From: Owenia fusiformis
Lineage: Eukaryota; Annelida; Polychaeta; Sabellida; Oweniidae
Reading direction: 5' to 3'
Length of the DNA stretch: 64,000 nt
NCBI GenBank assembly: GCA_903813345.2
Contig: CAIIXF020000010.1
Span: forward strand, 8,177,169-8,241,168
Below are positions 22,466 through 35,800 of the stretch, piece by piece. Under the pieces are notes generated by a model that did not search any database, was not told the origin of the DNA, and was given only the letters and a program-made list of their open reading frames with translations. The first letter of the stretch is position 1. Every line of letters begins with the position of its first letter. The position numbers and the translations under genes were made by a program.

Positions 22466-25400
22466 ATGGTCTTGGGTATACTTACCAATACGATGCCCAA
22501 ATTGAGTCAACCGTAAAGGCAGAGGATGTCGATGGGTACCCAGACTCTACATGGGACCAAAATAACCCTATGAAACATAGAGATCTATGCCGTCATTGGT
22601 GCAACTGCAACAGAGACTGTACCAGTGTGGACTTTAATGATGGAAATGGTGAATGCAAGTATGTCTTTTGAAATGTCTCTGAGACTAAAATCTTAAGAGT
22701 TATTGCTATTAATAATTTTAGCCTATTACATGTATACACGTTACTTGTCATACAGTAAAAGGACATAGTTATGTCAGCATGGCGAATCCTGAATTATGAT
22801 ATCGTGATTAAATATGTTACAATGGCATCTATAATGAAGTATTTCCAACAAGTTGCACATTGTTGGAAAATATACCATATTTGGAGAGATAAAGAAGCTC
22901 AAACATTTTGTAGGGCTATGTTTTGTTGTTTTCGTTATATTGTTGTTAAATGGCAATTCCAAGTTATTAAAACATGTTCAAGTCATTATTAACCCTAATG
23001 TTTCCAACCTTTTTTAAAACACTGAGTCGCAAGGCGGGGGGAGGGGGGGTCATTTGGATTGGGATTAACCCCCTCCCCTCTACAGGCATTAGGGTTGAAT
23101 ACCAAATGATGTAAAATAGGGACGGGTACCATACATTTTGCCAATATAAATAAGAATAATGTTTGAAATATTTTTAGGTATCATCTTGGTAGTATAGACT
23201 GGGACGGATCAAACGGTGGAGATAAGTGGAAGACTGGAGGAGGAAATTATCATATGAGGAAAATGAAAAATTGCGGTGAGTTAAGTATATCAACCTGTAT
23301 AACTACATACTACAAGAATATAAACAAAGTTGGCGGGTAACTTCATCTTCGCACGCTCGGTCTTCACTGCGTTCATCGACCGACGGGAGCCGAGTGAACG
23401 AAGATGGGGTAACTTGCTCCTACAAGTATTCAAGTAGTTGTCATCTTATCTAGGAAGTGGATTTCTTCTGACGACGCAGCAAACGTCAATATATTTTGGA
23501 AGTATTCATACTGTTTACAGAGTGAAGATTTGATGTTTCATATGTATCATTTATTAGTGAAACTTACAGATAGCTTCAGTTTTGTTTTTGGGAGACTGAG
23601 AGGGTAAGTGACGTTTACATGTGTTTGGCATTTGATTGCAAGTGCCATATTTTTTAATCATATTTTATGCGCATGGTTTAGTCACGTTTGTATTTGGATA
23701 GTTTGGTGAGGCCATGGGACGTCACAGTTAAGTAACCATGACAACCACGTTCCATTGTCTCCCGAAGGAGAAGTTTGCAATTGTCAAATATAAAACAATT
23801 CTCTTCTGCAGTTGACAACACCGATTTAACATTCGATAGCCTACCAGACAGTGCTTTTGAAGCAAGTTCTGTCTATACGGGGGACACAATACAAGGACCT
23901 TACTATGCTTACAAGAGCAGACTCTCGAATCCCCAAGGCTGGTATGCGGACGTAACTCAAACTGGAGATGTATGGATTCAAGTCACATTTAACGAAATAA
24001 GGTACCTTGTTGGTTATTAAGAGGTTTTCACCATTACGTATTGGATTTATTGAATATTACTACTAAATAGCAATAATTGTCACATTCCAGTATGTCACAA
24101 TATTATATTTGAATACATTATTGCTTGTTGTTTATTGAATATGATCACCTTAGTTTTGTGAATATTAACATTGAACTTCCATATACTACAATATTTTCCA
24201 GACTTGTTTTGCATTTGTAATTTATTGAAATCATTCATTGATTTGTTGTTGTCTTATTGTTTATTGGTTCTGTGATGTTTGACTTATTCATTGCTGAAGT
24301 GCTATGGCTTTTTGTGGAATTGTCATTAGCTTCAGCTGTTGATGTTTAGTATTCATATGTTTCAATGTCTATCAGACCAAACTCCCTACTATTAAGTTCA
24401 CATAACAAGTCAGTTTTTGCTGTTCAATCCAAGTATATTGTATAAGAAATATTTTCTCTTTATTTATGAAAGATCATATATTCAAATATTGATTTTTTCT
24501 ATTTTATTTTTACTTAATGTTGCTTTGCATTTTTTACAAATGTGGCCTCTAATCAAGTGTTAACTTTTCGTCTGTAACAGTTACTTAGCCCTTTGGCCCC
24601 GAAGGGCTCTGGAAGCTCTCACCACCACCAGCCCCTCAAACAGACTCAAACTCTCAGATTCGGAGCTCGGATTTTATATCATACTCTATGCTGTGTTAAA
24701 TATAGCCCCAGCCTAAGTTTAGCCAATGAATGCATCAGGGTTTGGAGCCAAGTTAAAGATGCAGACTTACATCAAAGTTACATATAAGATTATATAGCAT
24801 ACTACCTACAATCATGCAATTAACATAGGTGATCCAGTACCCTCAAAGGATAACATTTATCACCTGTCTTATTTAACAATTCAATATCATCGGCATACAT
24901 CAGTGTATTGGCTCCATCTTGTATGTATACGGGTCAAATTTTACATCATCAAATTATGTCGGAACGTCATTGAGATATTATATATATTGATATTATATTA
25001 TATTGAATAGCATTGGGCTTGAATTACAAGCTTGTCTTGTTCCTACAACACTTGGGAAATGATCTAAATAACCACATTTTAGTTTGACCCTACCACGTTC
25101 TTGTACATATGGATGAACACTGATATTAATATGTATGTGAGTGCTTATGCCTTAATGCCTATCTAGTTTGTAGAATCTTCTTTTGACAACATGTACGTGC
25201 CTTTATTAGACTCATTACAATTCGATGAAAGGTTGCCCGATGAGGTTCCGCACGTCGAGTCACATGGGACTACGTGTGTCTCCACTTTGCAAAGGCCCAT
25301 CGAGACTCATTGCGTCCATGTGGAAAGAATGAACATGCTATAATGTACTGCAGTTATATGAAATAGTGTGTCCGGGTTGGCTAGAATCGGACACGCCTTG

Positions 25401-28400
25401 CCTAGCTATGTGTGAATATAAAGCGCACCGTGTTGTAATTGAGTTCATATTTGTAGGTTAGTATCTGCCATAGAAACCCTTGCATCTGCCCAGAACTGCT
25501 CGACGTGTATAGGTGAAGGATGGAGTAAGAAAGTGAATATATATTATAGAACATCTTTACAACACAAATGGAAGTCTTATATGATGTATGGAGTATCGAT
25601 TGTAGAGGTACATCTTTTTGTTTGAATTTTTCCATATTTTGAATTTTTTCATATACTGATTATGAAATATTTTACCATTTTATAATTCTGAATGATTCGC
25701 AAATACAAATTCCATATTTATTAAGAAACGTGTCAATTTATAATCTTGAAGCGTTCGGTTGAAAATTCCGTATTCACATAAAATAAAGAAACGTGTCAAA
25801 ATCTGAACCATATTGAAACTACGTAATGCGCTTTTAATTAAAATAATAATATTTAAAATAATATATATAATATGAATTCAGAGCATTGACACACAGCTTT
25901 ATATACAAGCACAAGACACAAGGTCAAGTTATTGAAAATAATGCTTCTAATATTTTACACTCTGTATTGGTCATCTTTAAAGTACAAAATAGGCATGGGA
26001 TGCACAAGTGTATAATTAGATACAAGATACTGTTCATGTACCATTTGATTGTATTGGTTTAAGACATAGCATTGTTGGATTTTCAGGAGCTGGATACTAA
26101 CGGTGACGATCATAAAATTGTGACCAATAATATTCAGATACCATTTGAAGCTCTGCAAGTCAAAATGGTCATCATCGATCATCAGGACTTCTACGGAACA
26201 AGATGGGACATGCGGACTTGTCAGTTTAAGCCTGGTACGTCTCTTCACTCTCTAAGACATTATCGAGCCTTAGGCAATTGTTGCAAACATACTGTAACGA
26301 CCTACCTTGGTAGCAAGTTGCTACTACGGCCAGACTGTAATGACTTAAGCCTTTATCACTGGGGAGTATCGTGATGCAACAACACCGTGTTGTTGCATCA
26401 AGATGGCCAGACTTCCGGTGATAGATTTTCGTACGATATTTTGTTTCCCCAATTAAACCCATTTCTAGGACGAGTTGCTCAATAACCATACCCGTACAGT
26501 TAGCGCACGATCTATATTTAAAGAAACTGTCATTAGTATACATATACCATCACCAAGAAGCAATAAGTTCACGGTTTTAGTTCCTCACTATTGATGCAAC
26601 AACACCAAACCGAAGATGCAACAACACTCCTCTAGATTTGAGCAATGATGCAGCAACACCAATTAACAGTATAATTTCAGAAGACCATCTCGAGAGGAAC
26701 AGATTTTTAAATGCTACTATTGCAATACCGTTACCAATTAGCCTACCCATATTTGCGTTCTTCTCAAGGCATTCAAAATACACGTCCTGCGGGCGAAGAT
26801 CTTTATATGTATTTTCAAAAATTTATACTTTTACATATTATAATGTACTGGACGTTATTCTATAACATAGTTCAATCGCCTTTAACATGGCGAGCTTTAG
26901 TAACCCAATCTATTTTCATAAACCACTGTTCCATAGCTTGATGACCCTGACTCCAGTTAGTATAATTCAAAATGGTGGACAAATATCTTTCGTTCTCGGT
27001 AAACATGATGAGCTATTGGATATTATCATGATATTATCTGTCATCCTTCTGTGGAACAGTGATAAACTAGTAGATGTACGTTACCACTGTTTATCAAATT
27101 ATAACTAAAACAGTTTAACTGTGACATTCGTGAGCTTATGTTGATGGGATGATTGCTTCATCTATTATATAATATGACATGATTCTTTATTTCCTACAAT
27201 TTGGAGAGCCAACGTGTAAAAACGTCTAATTGACTTTATTAGAGAGGCCGTTTAGTTACACGTTTAATGGAAATCTTGCACGACGCACATGTAGAATTAT
27301 TGCTCTCTTTGGATTCCTTCTCTCCGACTGAGTAAAAAGGTAAACAAAAGTGATAAGATTTGGGGCCCAAAAGGTAAATTGATAGGGGTACAGTTATCCC
27401 AGATATCCCGGGCCCTCGGGAAATATCATATTGTCTCTCGAAATAAAACCAATATTGAATCCCTCTCAGTAAATAACTTTTATATAATAGCATTGTATAA
27501 CTGCAATATCATCCAACCAACACTCATCCTATACAACTCTTGAGAACGATGTACAACTCCTGGATAGCGTAAACTCCTGAGCAGCGTATACAACTCTTCA
27601 ACTTGATATATGACATCATACTTTGGGTGGGATAACAAAGGATATACAATATACAATTGTAGACCCCTCTTAAGGTCAACTGGCAAAATTGTATACCGGT
27701 ACTGTAAACCTTGAAAGTACTGTTGATCAAGACCAGAGGTCGAGGACACTTTTGCCAGTTGACCGAAAAGAGAGGTTAACAATTGTTCTGTTAGTCCAAA
27801 TAATATAATAATTGGACGAATATATAATCGAATATCACGTGAACATATTTGATAAGTAAAGGTATCATATTTTAGCAAAAAATCCCCAAACCGTCGAATA
27901 CTTGTAATTTTTTGTACAACTTATTTTTTCAAAATTAAAAAAATTTCAACATTAAAAAAAAAAAAAATTTCAAAAATAGAGGTCAACAGTACCTAGTAGT
28001 GGTCAACAGTTTACAATTGTTGACCTCCCCAGAGGCCAACCAGCAAAATTGTATACCGAGACTGTAAACCGAAAAAATACTGTTGACAGAGACCGAAGGT
28101 CGAGGTCAACAGTAGTTTCAAGGTTTACAGTCGAGGTATATGATTTTGACGGTTGATCGAATGGAGAGGTCTACAATTGTTTTGTTAGTCCGAGTAAACT
28201 AATAATACACATATAGACGACGATCATCAATCGGCATGGCTTCATTTCACAACCTTTTCTCCGAACCACGTTAGCAATATTTTTTTTAGAAAATATGGAG
28301 ACAGTGCAAGAAGCTTAACTCTGTATTTGGCACATCACGGCGTACTCGTTAGTGAGTTAATGTTAATTTTAAGTTTCTATTTGTATTTTTGCTATACTTG

Positions 28401-30283
28401 TCGCCTAGTAAAGTCATTTTCCTCCACATTTACAAAATGTCCGTCTTCCATGTTTTTTTGTGACGTCATGAAACTTTTTTTCAGAAGTAGCGGTCAACAG
28501 TACCTAGTAGCGGTCAACAGTACATAATTTTGACCGCTAATCACCCAATCAGAATCGAGTATTTCAGTTGAGGTACTAACAATACATTTTATTGCCCGCT
28601 CATCAACCAATCAGAATTGAGTATTTCAATTGAGGTACTAACAACACAAAATGACTGATATCTGTTGTCTTTCCAAAATTATATTAGTTATTTGTAAGCA
28701 ATTTCCATACAGTAAATCAAGGGCATTTAATTTAGAAAATGTATAATCTTTATTTTTCAGATACAATATCAATGAGATTGCCTCCCGGGGATTCTGTACT
28801 TTATTTAGTTTGCCTTGTATATCCTTTTAACTTTGATATAGACAAAGAAACCAAACAAAATACGTTTCGTTCATGGACCAACGACTCACGCGTTTTATTC
28901 ATGTCCCGACCTACACCTGTAAACAGAACATAAATAGAGATTATCCTATATGAGGTTCAGGATATTGGGATTATCCCGAGGCCAATATAATATATCTGCC
29001 CGAGGGCCGTAGGTCCCGAGGGTAGATATATTATATTGGCCAAGGGATAATCTAAATATCCTGAACCGACTATAGGATGATCTGTTTATCCCATACCAAT
29101 CACATTGTTCAATTTGCCAAAGTTCAGAAACTTTGCAACCAACCGTGGAATATTCTTAAAATATTCATGTCCAGTTTTGTATTCCTGTTTCTTTCCTATT
29201 CAAATCTTTGATTATTAACGCCGGTACACTGCTCCTTCCCTTCTTTAAAGCATCAAACAGGTCGAGATTGTCTGCGTTTTTCTCCATTGTCATTTACAGT
29301 ATGCGAACGTTACAAAAAAGAACCAATACGGTAACAGCGATTATGACGTAGCGGGCAGATATAGTTTATCTGCCCGCTCGGAGCGGGACGTAAAGCTATA
29401 TCTGCCCGCTGATGAAAATATAAGTTTTTACAAACCGGCTTTATGTACCCGTAACACGTCCAAGTATGGGATAAAACAGTTTCTCTTGTTGTTCAATGAT
29501 ACATTATATTGGCGTTTTTGCATCAGCACATTGGTGTTGTTGCATCATCGATAAGAAACAGAGTGGTGTTGTTGCATCAATAGTGAGGAATTAAAACCAC
29601 GAATTTATCGCTTCTTGATGATGCTACGTGTATACCAATGATAGTTTTTTAAAATATAGATCATGTGCTAACTGCATGTGTATGATTATTGAGCAACTCG
29701 TCCTAGAAATGGGTGTAAATTGGGAAAACAAAACATCGTACGAAAATCTATCACCGGAAGTCTGGCCATCTTGATGCAACAACACGGTGTTGTTGCATCA
29801 CGATACCCCCCAGTGTTTATAGGGTCCTAGGTTTGATTCCCGCAGGGGACAGTGCATTTAGCACACTTTCTTTCAATTTCTTTATCTGGCTTGTTACACT
29901 ATACTCATTAGTTGGTCATTCCCCTGTGGCGCCCTCGGGTCATAACAATACTTTGCCGGTCTCCGCCATTTATTCGTTCAACTTTTAAAACTTTGATTGA
30001 TTATAGCTAACGTAAATGCGTATTTCCAGATCCAAAAGTGGGCTCGCAACAATCATCTTTAAGGCTAGGTATGGATCAAGCAGGGAACGTTTCACCGTCA
30101 GAGACTTTGTATGTCCGTTCGCGTATTCAGTGTAACAGCGAGTGCTCGAGAAGAGGACACCACGCCTTTAACTACCAGTACAACGTAGCAAATGGGCAAA
30201 AACACCTTTGTGAATGCATTTACAACAAATGTGCTCCCTTGGTAACAAGACATGGATTTCAATATTTTGAAAAGAATGACTGA
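22466..30283 (+). CDS. PAN-like / F5/8 type C (discoidin) / PAN-like secreted protein, 5' incomplete
   Basis: Six exons: 22466-22658, 23178-23275, 23812-24001, 25457-25607, 26087-26234, 30030-30283, all with AG/GT borders and compatible phases (1, 2, 1, 2, 0, 1). They give 343 residues to a TGA stop. Residues 1-96 are Cys-rich (CRHWCNCNRDC ... HMRKMKNC), resembling a PAN/apple module. Residues about 96-256 are an F5/8 type C domain: Cys at the start, DSAFEASSVY, GWYADVTQTGDVWIQVTF, then IVTNNIQIPFEA and FYGTRWDMRTC, with the closing Cys. Residues 261-343 form a second Cys-rich PAN-like module (CNSECSRRG ... CECIYNKC). Such domains bind glycans or phospholipids outside the cell. The start, presumably with a signal peptide, lies upstream and was not found. 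Intron 5 holds a 3.46-kb transposon. Confidence 0.85.
24830..25115 (-). pseudogene. LINE RT-domain relic in intron 3
   Basis: The minus strand encodes VKLKCGYLDHFPSVV, then GTRQACNSSPMLFN (RT motif usually written GxRQGCxLSPxLFN). After a stop-bearing stretch comes NTLMYADDIELL, the catalytic YADD block. It is an isolated RT core of a CR1/L2-like element inside the discoidin gene, oriented against it. Confidence 0.85.
27630..28200. repeat. Hairpin repeats rich in GTCAACAGT
   Basis: Two related foldback blocks (27630-27835 and 27990-28200) contain GGTCAAC, CAAAATTGTATACCG, CTGTAAACC and their inverses. Both end in CAATTGTTYTGTTAGTCC. They sit inside the 26357-29815 element. Confidence 0.65.
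28490..28650 (+). repeat. Tandem duplication within the intronic transposon
   Basis: AGTAGCGGTCAACAGTACCT-type units are followed by two copies of a ~63-bp block containing CCAATCAGAATYGAGTATTT and TTGAGGTACTAACAA. Noncoding. Confidence 0.7.
28943..29078. repeat. Foldback hairpin with ~65-bp arms
   Basis: The left arm (ATCCTATATGAGGTTCAGGA ... CCAATATAATATATCT) pairs with the right arm (AGATATATTATATTGG ... TCCTGAACCGACTATAGGAT). The loop is CCCGAGGGCCGTAGGTCCCG. Arms are nearly perfect, so it should form a stable cruciform or RNA hairpin. Confidence 0.9.
29350..29411. repeat. Hairpin AGCGGGCAGATATAG
   Basis: AGCGGGCAGATATAGTTTAT is followed by inverse TATCTGCCCGCT copies at 29369 and 29399, with a GGAGCGGGACG loop. 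It belongs to the same hairpin style as 28943-29078. Confidence 0.75.
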
Positions 30284-31375
30284 GAGATATGATTTTAATC
30301 AAGAAATATCTAACATTGTCTAAGGCTTCTGTCTTCTGGCCATTGTGACCCCTCCCTTACGCCTCACCTTTATATGTATAAATTGTTTGTATTATATATT
30401 TCGAAGTAAAGTACGGGGGGGGGGTTGACGCTTGATTTTCCCGGAGAGGATGACTAACTATTAATTAGGAAACAGGAAAAGAATTTATATTTTCTGAGGA
30501 CTGTGCTGATGTTGAGAGTACAGCAGATACTGTACATCAGCATCTTGATCAAGAAAGTTTCAGTTTCTCCTACTTGTTATGACACCTTGGAAGTGCAAGA
30601 TGGTGCATCAGGGCATGCCATTTATTCCATTAAAACACCTTTTCATGTAATAAATGCAAATACCCAAAAGGCAATCGTGAACAAACTATATTTATTAACA
30701 TTAACATAAAGACATTAACATATCTTTCTTTTTGGAAAACCGAATACGAACACTCAATGAATACCAAATCAATGAGACTTATTAATAGTTTTAGAAAATT
30801 CTATTGAAAAATCTACTTATAATTTATAATATAAAATTACGTTCGTGATTACACATTTTAATAGTTTCTAGTTTCTATTCTATGTTCGCATAAAAATGAG
30901 GAAATGAGATTGTTGAAATAATATGAGTTTTACTTGATCATTCCAAGGGCGTGAACATTAGAATGGTATTAAAAGTCTAGTTTTGAAGATATCAATATTC
31001 GATGACCAAAATTATGCTAAATTATGAGTTTTCCTTATGGGAAAATAACATGGGATATGCATGGCATGCATGGCATATCGCATTTCAGTACCCATCCCCT
31101 TTTAATATAGAGTTAAATTGATAAAAGCAACACCTCTTTAGAAAATAAACCTAACATTTTTGAAAAAATAACAAGGCGGGGTCTTAATCCATAATGTTTC
31201 AGAGAGTTGGATTCATATTTTTTATTAGCACAGGGACTTTACCTGAAAGAAACATGTTGTTTTTATAAAAACCACTGTATTTATGGCCAGAAAAATATTT
31301 TTTGGGAAAGATATGACTGTCCAAAATCACCTGGCTTACTATACCTGGTCCTTTTTAAGTCGTGACAAATAATAT
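30284..31375. other. 3' flank of the discoidin gene, no further gene
   Basis: This probably contains the 3' UTR of the gene ending at 30283. A GGGGGGGGG run lies near 30416. Nothing coding was recognised. A 68-residue ORF at 30503-30709 is without features. Confidence 0.5.
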
Positions 31376-31384
31376 CTAAATAGT

Positions 31385-31744
31385 CAAGTAAGATTGGCTC
31401 CCAGGGTCTCAACTCGATATTTGACCTTGACCTTGATCGGTGACAACATTGAAAATGTCGTTATTTTCCGATATTATAATTATAACTGACTATAAATTCA
31501 TAATCAGCGATCCAAAAGATTTGAACTAATATCTTGGTCTCTTCTTGCGTGCTGTTTTGAATTTTATTGTTTAATAAGATCAAAACTTGCAATTCAAATA
31601 TGAAGTGAAAAAAATGGCGAACGTTTTGATTCTGAATTTTGTAATCACAACATGACTACGTGATAATAAGGGCAAGGTCATAAACTTATAACACTATATA
31701 TGGCAATGGTATCGATGTTGCACTATGGGAGCCAATCCTCCTTG
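31385..31744. mobile_element. 360-bp MITE with 9-bp TSD CTAAATAGT
   Basis: The left end is CAAGTAAGATTGGCTCCCA and the inverted right end CAAGGAGGATTGGCTCCCA. CTAAATAGT flanks both sides exactly (31376-31384 and 31745-31753). The family also has the 188-bp member at 37621-37808. A 9-bp duplication suits Mutator-like elements; hAT (8 bp) would need one extra chance match. Confidence 0.85.
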
Positions 31745-31989
31745 CTAAATAGTTAAAGATATTTTCCATTGCCGATATTCGAAGTCTGACCTGCGACACG
31801 AAGAGAAAATTATCAATTAGAAAATATACAATGTAATATCATCTTTAGGTTGTTGATAAAGGATATATTGTGATCAATATGGAACATATCTTACCTCCAG
31901 CATAATATTGCAATTAATTGAAATCGGATAGGACATTATTTGAACGCCATTTTTTACGTCGTTTCACATTTTTTAGTTAAAGTTAAGTA

Positions 31990-32230
31990 ACATGTTTAGT
32001 TTTAGTCCCTCAACGACTTTTTCACTCGGCGCCCGGGCGATTGCAGTATTTTGTTCAAAACTGATTTCAACCTGCTTCAAATTGATCAAAGTTTTTTTTA
32101 AATCATGTACAAGTTCTCAGGAGTTCATATCCGACCTCAAATGTGAGATTGGACCTTCAATTTTGAACAAAATGCTCAATCGGCTGGGCGCCCGCCGATG
32201 AATCGGAGCAAAACTGAGCTAGGCATTTCT
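31990..32230. mobile_element. Uninterrupted ~240-bp palindromic MITE
   Basis: Inverted arms carry CTCGGCGCCCGGGCGATTG and its rough inverse CAATCGGCTGGGCGCCCGCCGA, then GTATTTTGTTCAAAACTGAT against a TTCAATTTTGAACAAAATGC arm. It is the intact relative of the split MITE at 11625-13840. Confidence 0.75.
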
Positions 32231-32544
32231 GTAGTTCAAGTTATAAGCCTAGCAATACCGAATATCAAGTCATCATTGCGTGTGTCTTTAATTAAATCAT
32301 TGTATTTTTCTGTTTCGTTACATAAAAAAGATGGTCCATTAGGACTCTAAGGAGAGATATACCACTGTCATAGTCAAAGTGTGAGTCGGAGAATGCATGC
32401 ATTATGAATTGAAGTACAGTAAGTGATAAGATCATGTAAAAATTACATTTGTTTATTTATATTTAGCGTACACGTATCTGCATATAATATTTTTGTCAAA
32501 TTATATCGTATTTGTAATTATTACATACAATAACGTCATTTTGA

Positions 32545-32700
32545 AGGGCAATATAGTGAAATATTGGACCGAAGGCCGTTAATGACCAGGACTGAAACAG
32601 CAAGAAAATCTTACGCACTGAACGATATCTAATTCCCCGGGGAAAACTGCCGGTCATTAATTGCATTATTGACCGGCAATATGGACCGCCTCTACGACGT
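32545..32700. repeat. Hairpin repeat around GGCAATATWG
   Basis: GGCAATATAGTGAAATATTG with GGCCGTTAATGACC at the left opposes CGGTCATTAATTGCATTATT and CCGGCAATATGGACCGCC at the right. It lies just downstream of the 1252-residue gene. It could overlap that gene's 3' UTR. Confidence 0.6.
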
Positions 32701-32873
32701 CACATATTGCTCATGTCGATAGAATAAAATGAATGCCTTCTAAACTGGCACTAAAACCCCAAGAACTGGCACCGGCAAGGTGGTAATAATATATTATATT
32801 TTACTTGAAATGTATCAAATGAGAACTTGAATAAAAATGTGCGTGTCTGGTTTAGAGAAAACCAACAATTGTA

Positions 32874-35800
32874 TCAATAGTCATATCCAGGACAATATAA
32901 AACAAAGACGTGTGGATCTAAGGTCGGCTGAATGTAAGGGAATTCGTAATATGGGTCTTGATCGAGGTTGTCTGCATCCGTTCCAGGATCATCATTCTCA
33001 AATTCCACAGGGTTGTTATTTTCCATTGCATCGTCCGCGTGAACAGTGTTGGCACGAGCCGTTGTGGAAAAACGTCTCCAATTATAAGGACGTCGACTTG
33101 AAAACTCCACTCGTCTGCTTAAGAGAGAGCACGATCCCTGATGTGACCACGAAGCCGTGCAATATTTATTCAAAGACCCAGCTTCTCTTCCATATTTATC
33201 CTGCACATGTTGACACAACTTTAGTCTGTAAAACTGTCCTATAGATACACGAAGTGGACTTTCAACCCAATCCGATGACTCAATTAGTAATTCTTTTGAA
33301 TCGTCCGAGCAGTCCAATATATCCAAGTTATCGTCCCGACATCTTTCAAAACAAGCATATTTCAAGCTTATTTCATGCAGTCTTTGTTTGATACCCAACC
33401 GCAACGCTTTAATGTTCGACAAATCACGTCTAAGAGGCATTCGGTTAAGGCTGTTGTTTAATCCAGTCGCTGTTTCACTGGCTTTGTTACAACTATGAGT
33501 GTCATTATCCAATCTGATATAATATTCCTCATCATCATGAGCTATCGATTCGTTATCATCGACGGAACCAGTGTCATTGTTCATGTCATCTATCTCACTT
33601 TGTATCTCTTTTGGAGCACTGTCAAAGCTTGTGTCACTTTCCCAAGGCTCTGCATCCGATACTGTAACATAATCATCATCATGATGTGGAGTATTGCCTC
33701 CGGTAGCGTCTTTTTCATCAGACGATGCAGGTGCTTGGTCTGACCTATTCTTACTGTTTATATCGTTACATTCAGTAGTCTTGCTTGCTACACAAGGTTC
33801 GCTTAGAAAGGCAACAAGCTCATCAACACCGTCTTCATGATTGATTTGATACGTGGGGCGAATATTAGTGGGATCAGAATCATTTTCATTGAACTTAATG
33901 TGATTCATCTCAGGTTTACACGAAACTTCCAAATCGTCAAATACATTTTTGAAGTGAAGATCATCGATCATCCCCGCTGGAGCTTTAAGATCAGCAGCAC
34001 AGCCGCTACTAAAATTTTCATCAAAAACCTCCTTTCCAGTTTTAATTATTAGGGTTGTTTTTTCATCGTTAGCTCTATGGGTTTGTGAAATGATACTGCT
34101 AGAGTCGATACTCACAACGTTTTTATCACTCTTACTGGGGATGTTAGAGTCTGAACCTAAAGAGTGGTTTACAATTGCGTCATCTTGGTTTTCTTCTCTT
34201 CTAATTCTTCTTATAGCTTCAAGCTCAACAGCATCCTCTTTCTTATCAATTGTAGTCAGCGGTGTCTTGATAAAATCTTCCAGTTGTTCGATAGTGTTAT
34301 TTTTGAATTCCGTAGGATATGTTTGTGGGATTTCAAGTGGCATGCCATCCATTTCGTTACTAACGTCTGATGCAAACATTTCATTGTTTGAGTTTGTCCA
34401 TTCTCCAAGATAAATGTCTATTCCCGTTTTTACGGCCAAACTGATGTCATCCGTTTTCGGTTTCTGTTCGCTTCCGGCAATGCTTTCAGTGTGTGTTTCT
34501 GTGTCGTCATTCATTTCCAATGTATTTTTCGTCTCAGGTAGCTTTATTCCTTGGCTTTCCGAACTGTCCTCTCCTTGACCACGAAAACCATCTGCTTCGG
34601 CGTGTGCAATACTTGAATCGTTTAATTTGTTGAAAATGTCCTTGACGGGGTCAATTCTCAGTTGAGGCTCCCCGGTAGACTTGTTTTCCAACAATGAACT
34701 AAGAATGATAGGATCTATGTGACGGCCCCATGACTCTTTACAACGAGGCTCCGGATCTTCATCAATTGACTGAATGGCAGCATGATTGCCCGTTGTAGTA
34801 CTGTCATCAATAGAATCACATTTGTTACCAAAAATATCGGTAAAAGGACTGCACATCGCTACAGTTGCAATGATAGTAGGCTTGTTGTCAATAGCTAATT
34901 CCATTTCTTCCGATGAAGCATACGTCTTGACATCTTTAGCGTCACCGGCGCAGTTTCCTTGGCGATTAGCCATGTTGCCATCTTGGGTTGAAGAATTACT
35001 AACGATAGAATTCGGGTGTTGATCAATATGATCTGTACATTGATCTGTACAATCATGATTTTCTTTTATAATATTATCATCACAAGAATCACCTTTGTTA
35101 CTTGAAAGATTTTTATTAGGAACACGAGGACTATTTTCAACACCCAATTCCATTACATCGGATGTAGCATACGTCTTGACATTTCCAATGTCATTGGCAC
35201 ATTTTCTTCGGCGATAACCTGTGTCGCTATCGTGGCTTGAAGAACTACGCTCAGTAAGCTCTGTGTGGTGGTCAACTGGACCTGGACAATTAGGATCTGG
35301 ATGACCATCAATGGATTTAGAAGGAGCACGATTGTTTGTTGTAGTGTTGCCATCTATTGACTCACGTTTGTTACCAATAAGATCGGCAATAAACACACCC
35401 GATGTTTCACTTGCATCGATATAAGCACTTGGTCTATTGTCATTAGCTGATTCTATTCCTTTAAAAATAGCCATGTCGCCATTTTGGCTTGGTGAATTAC
35501 CCACGATACGATCTGTGTGTTGGTCAACAGAATCTGTACAAATAGGATCCGGATGATTATCAATTGGTTGAATGGAATCATGAGTGTCCGTTATAGTATT
35601 GTAATCAATAGAATCACATTTGTTACCAGTAAACTCGGTATTATGAGTGGAAGTCGCTTCATGACGTTCAATGAATGTGGACCCATTGTCAATAGCAGAT
35701 TCCATGGCATTGAGTAAAGCAAACGTCTTCTCATCTTCAACATCACCGGCACAGTTTTCTTTGTGATAAGCCTTGTCACTATCTTGGTTTGAAGAACTAG

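Larger units (their letters stand above)
26357..29815. mobile_element. 3.46-kb TIR transposon, CACTGGG ends, 5-bp TSD, in intron 5
   Basis: Left end CACTGGGGAGTATCGTGATG and the inverted right end CACTGGGGGGTATCGTGATG start ~300-bp TIRs. TTTAT lies immediately outside both ends (26352-26356 and 29816-29820). Each TIR opens with a perfect palindrome of 14-bp arms (TGATGCAACAACAC and its inverse). It closes with further half-copies at about 26593, 26611, 26645 and at about 29533 and 29561. No transposase frame survives. The interior carries other hairpin repeats, so it has grown by nested insertion. Superfamily: Transib-like by duplication length; CACTA-type by the CACTG end is the alternative. 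Confidence 0.85.

Noticed and set aside
27480-27878. 132-residue minus-strand ORF
   Set aside because: It lies across hairpin repeats inside the intronic transposon; composition and position indicate read-through of repeats.
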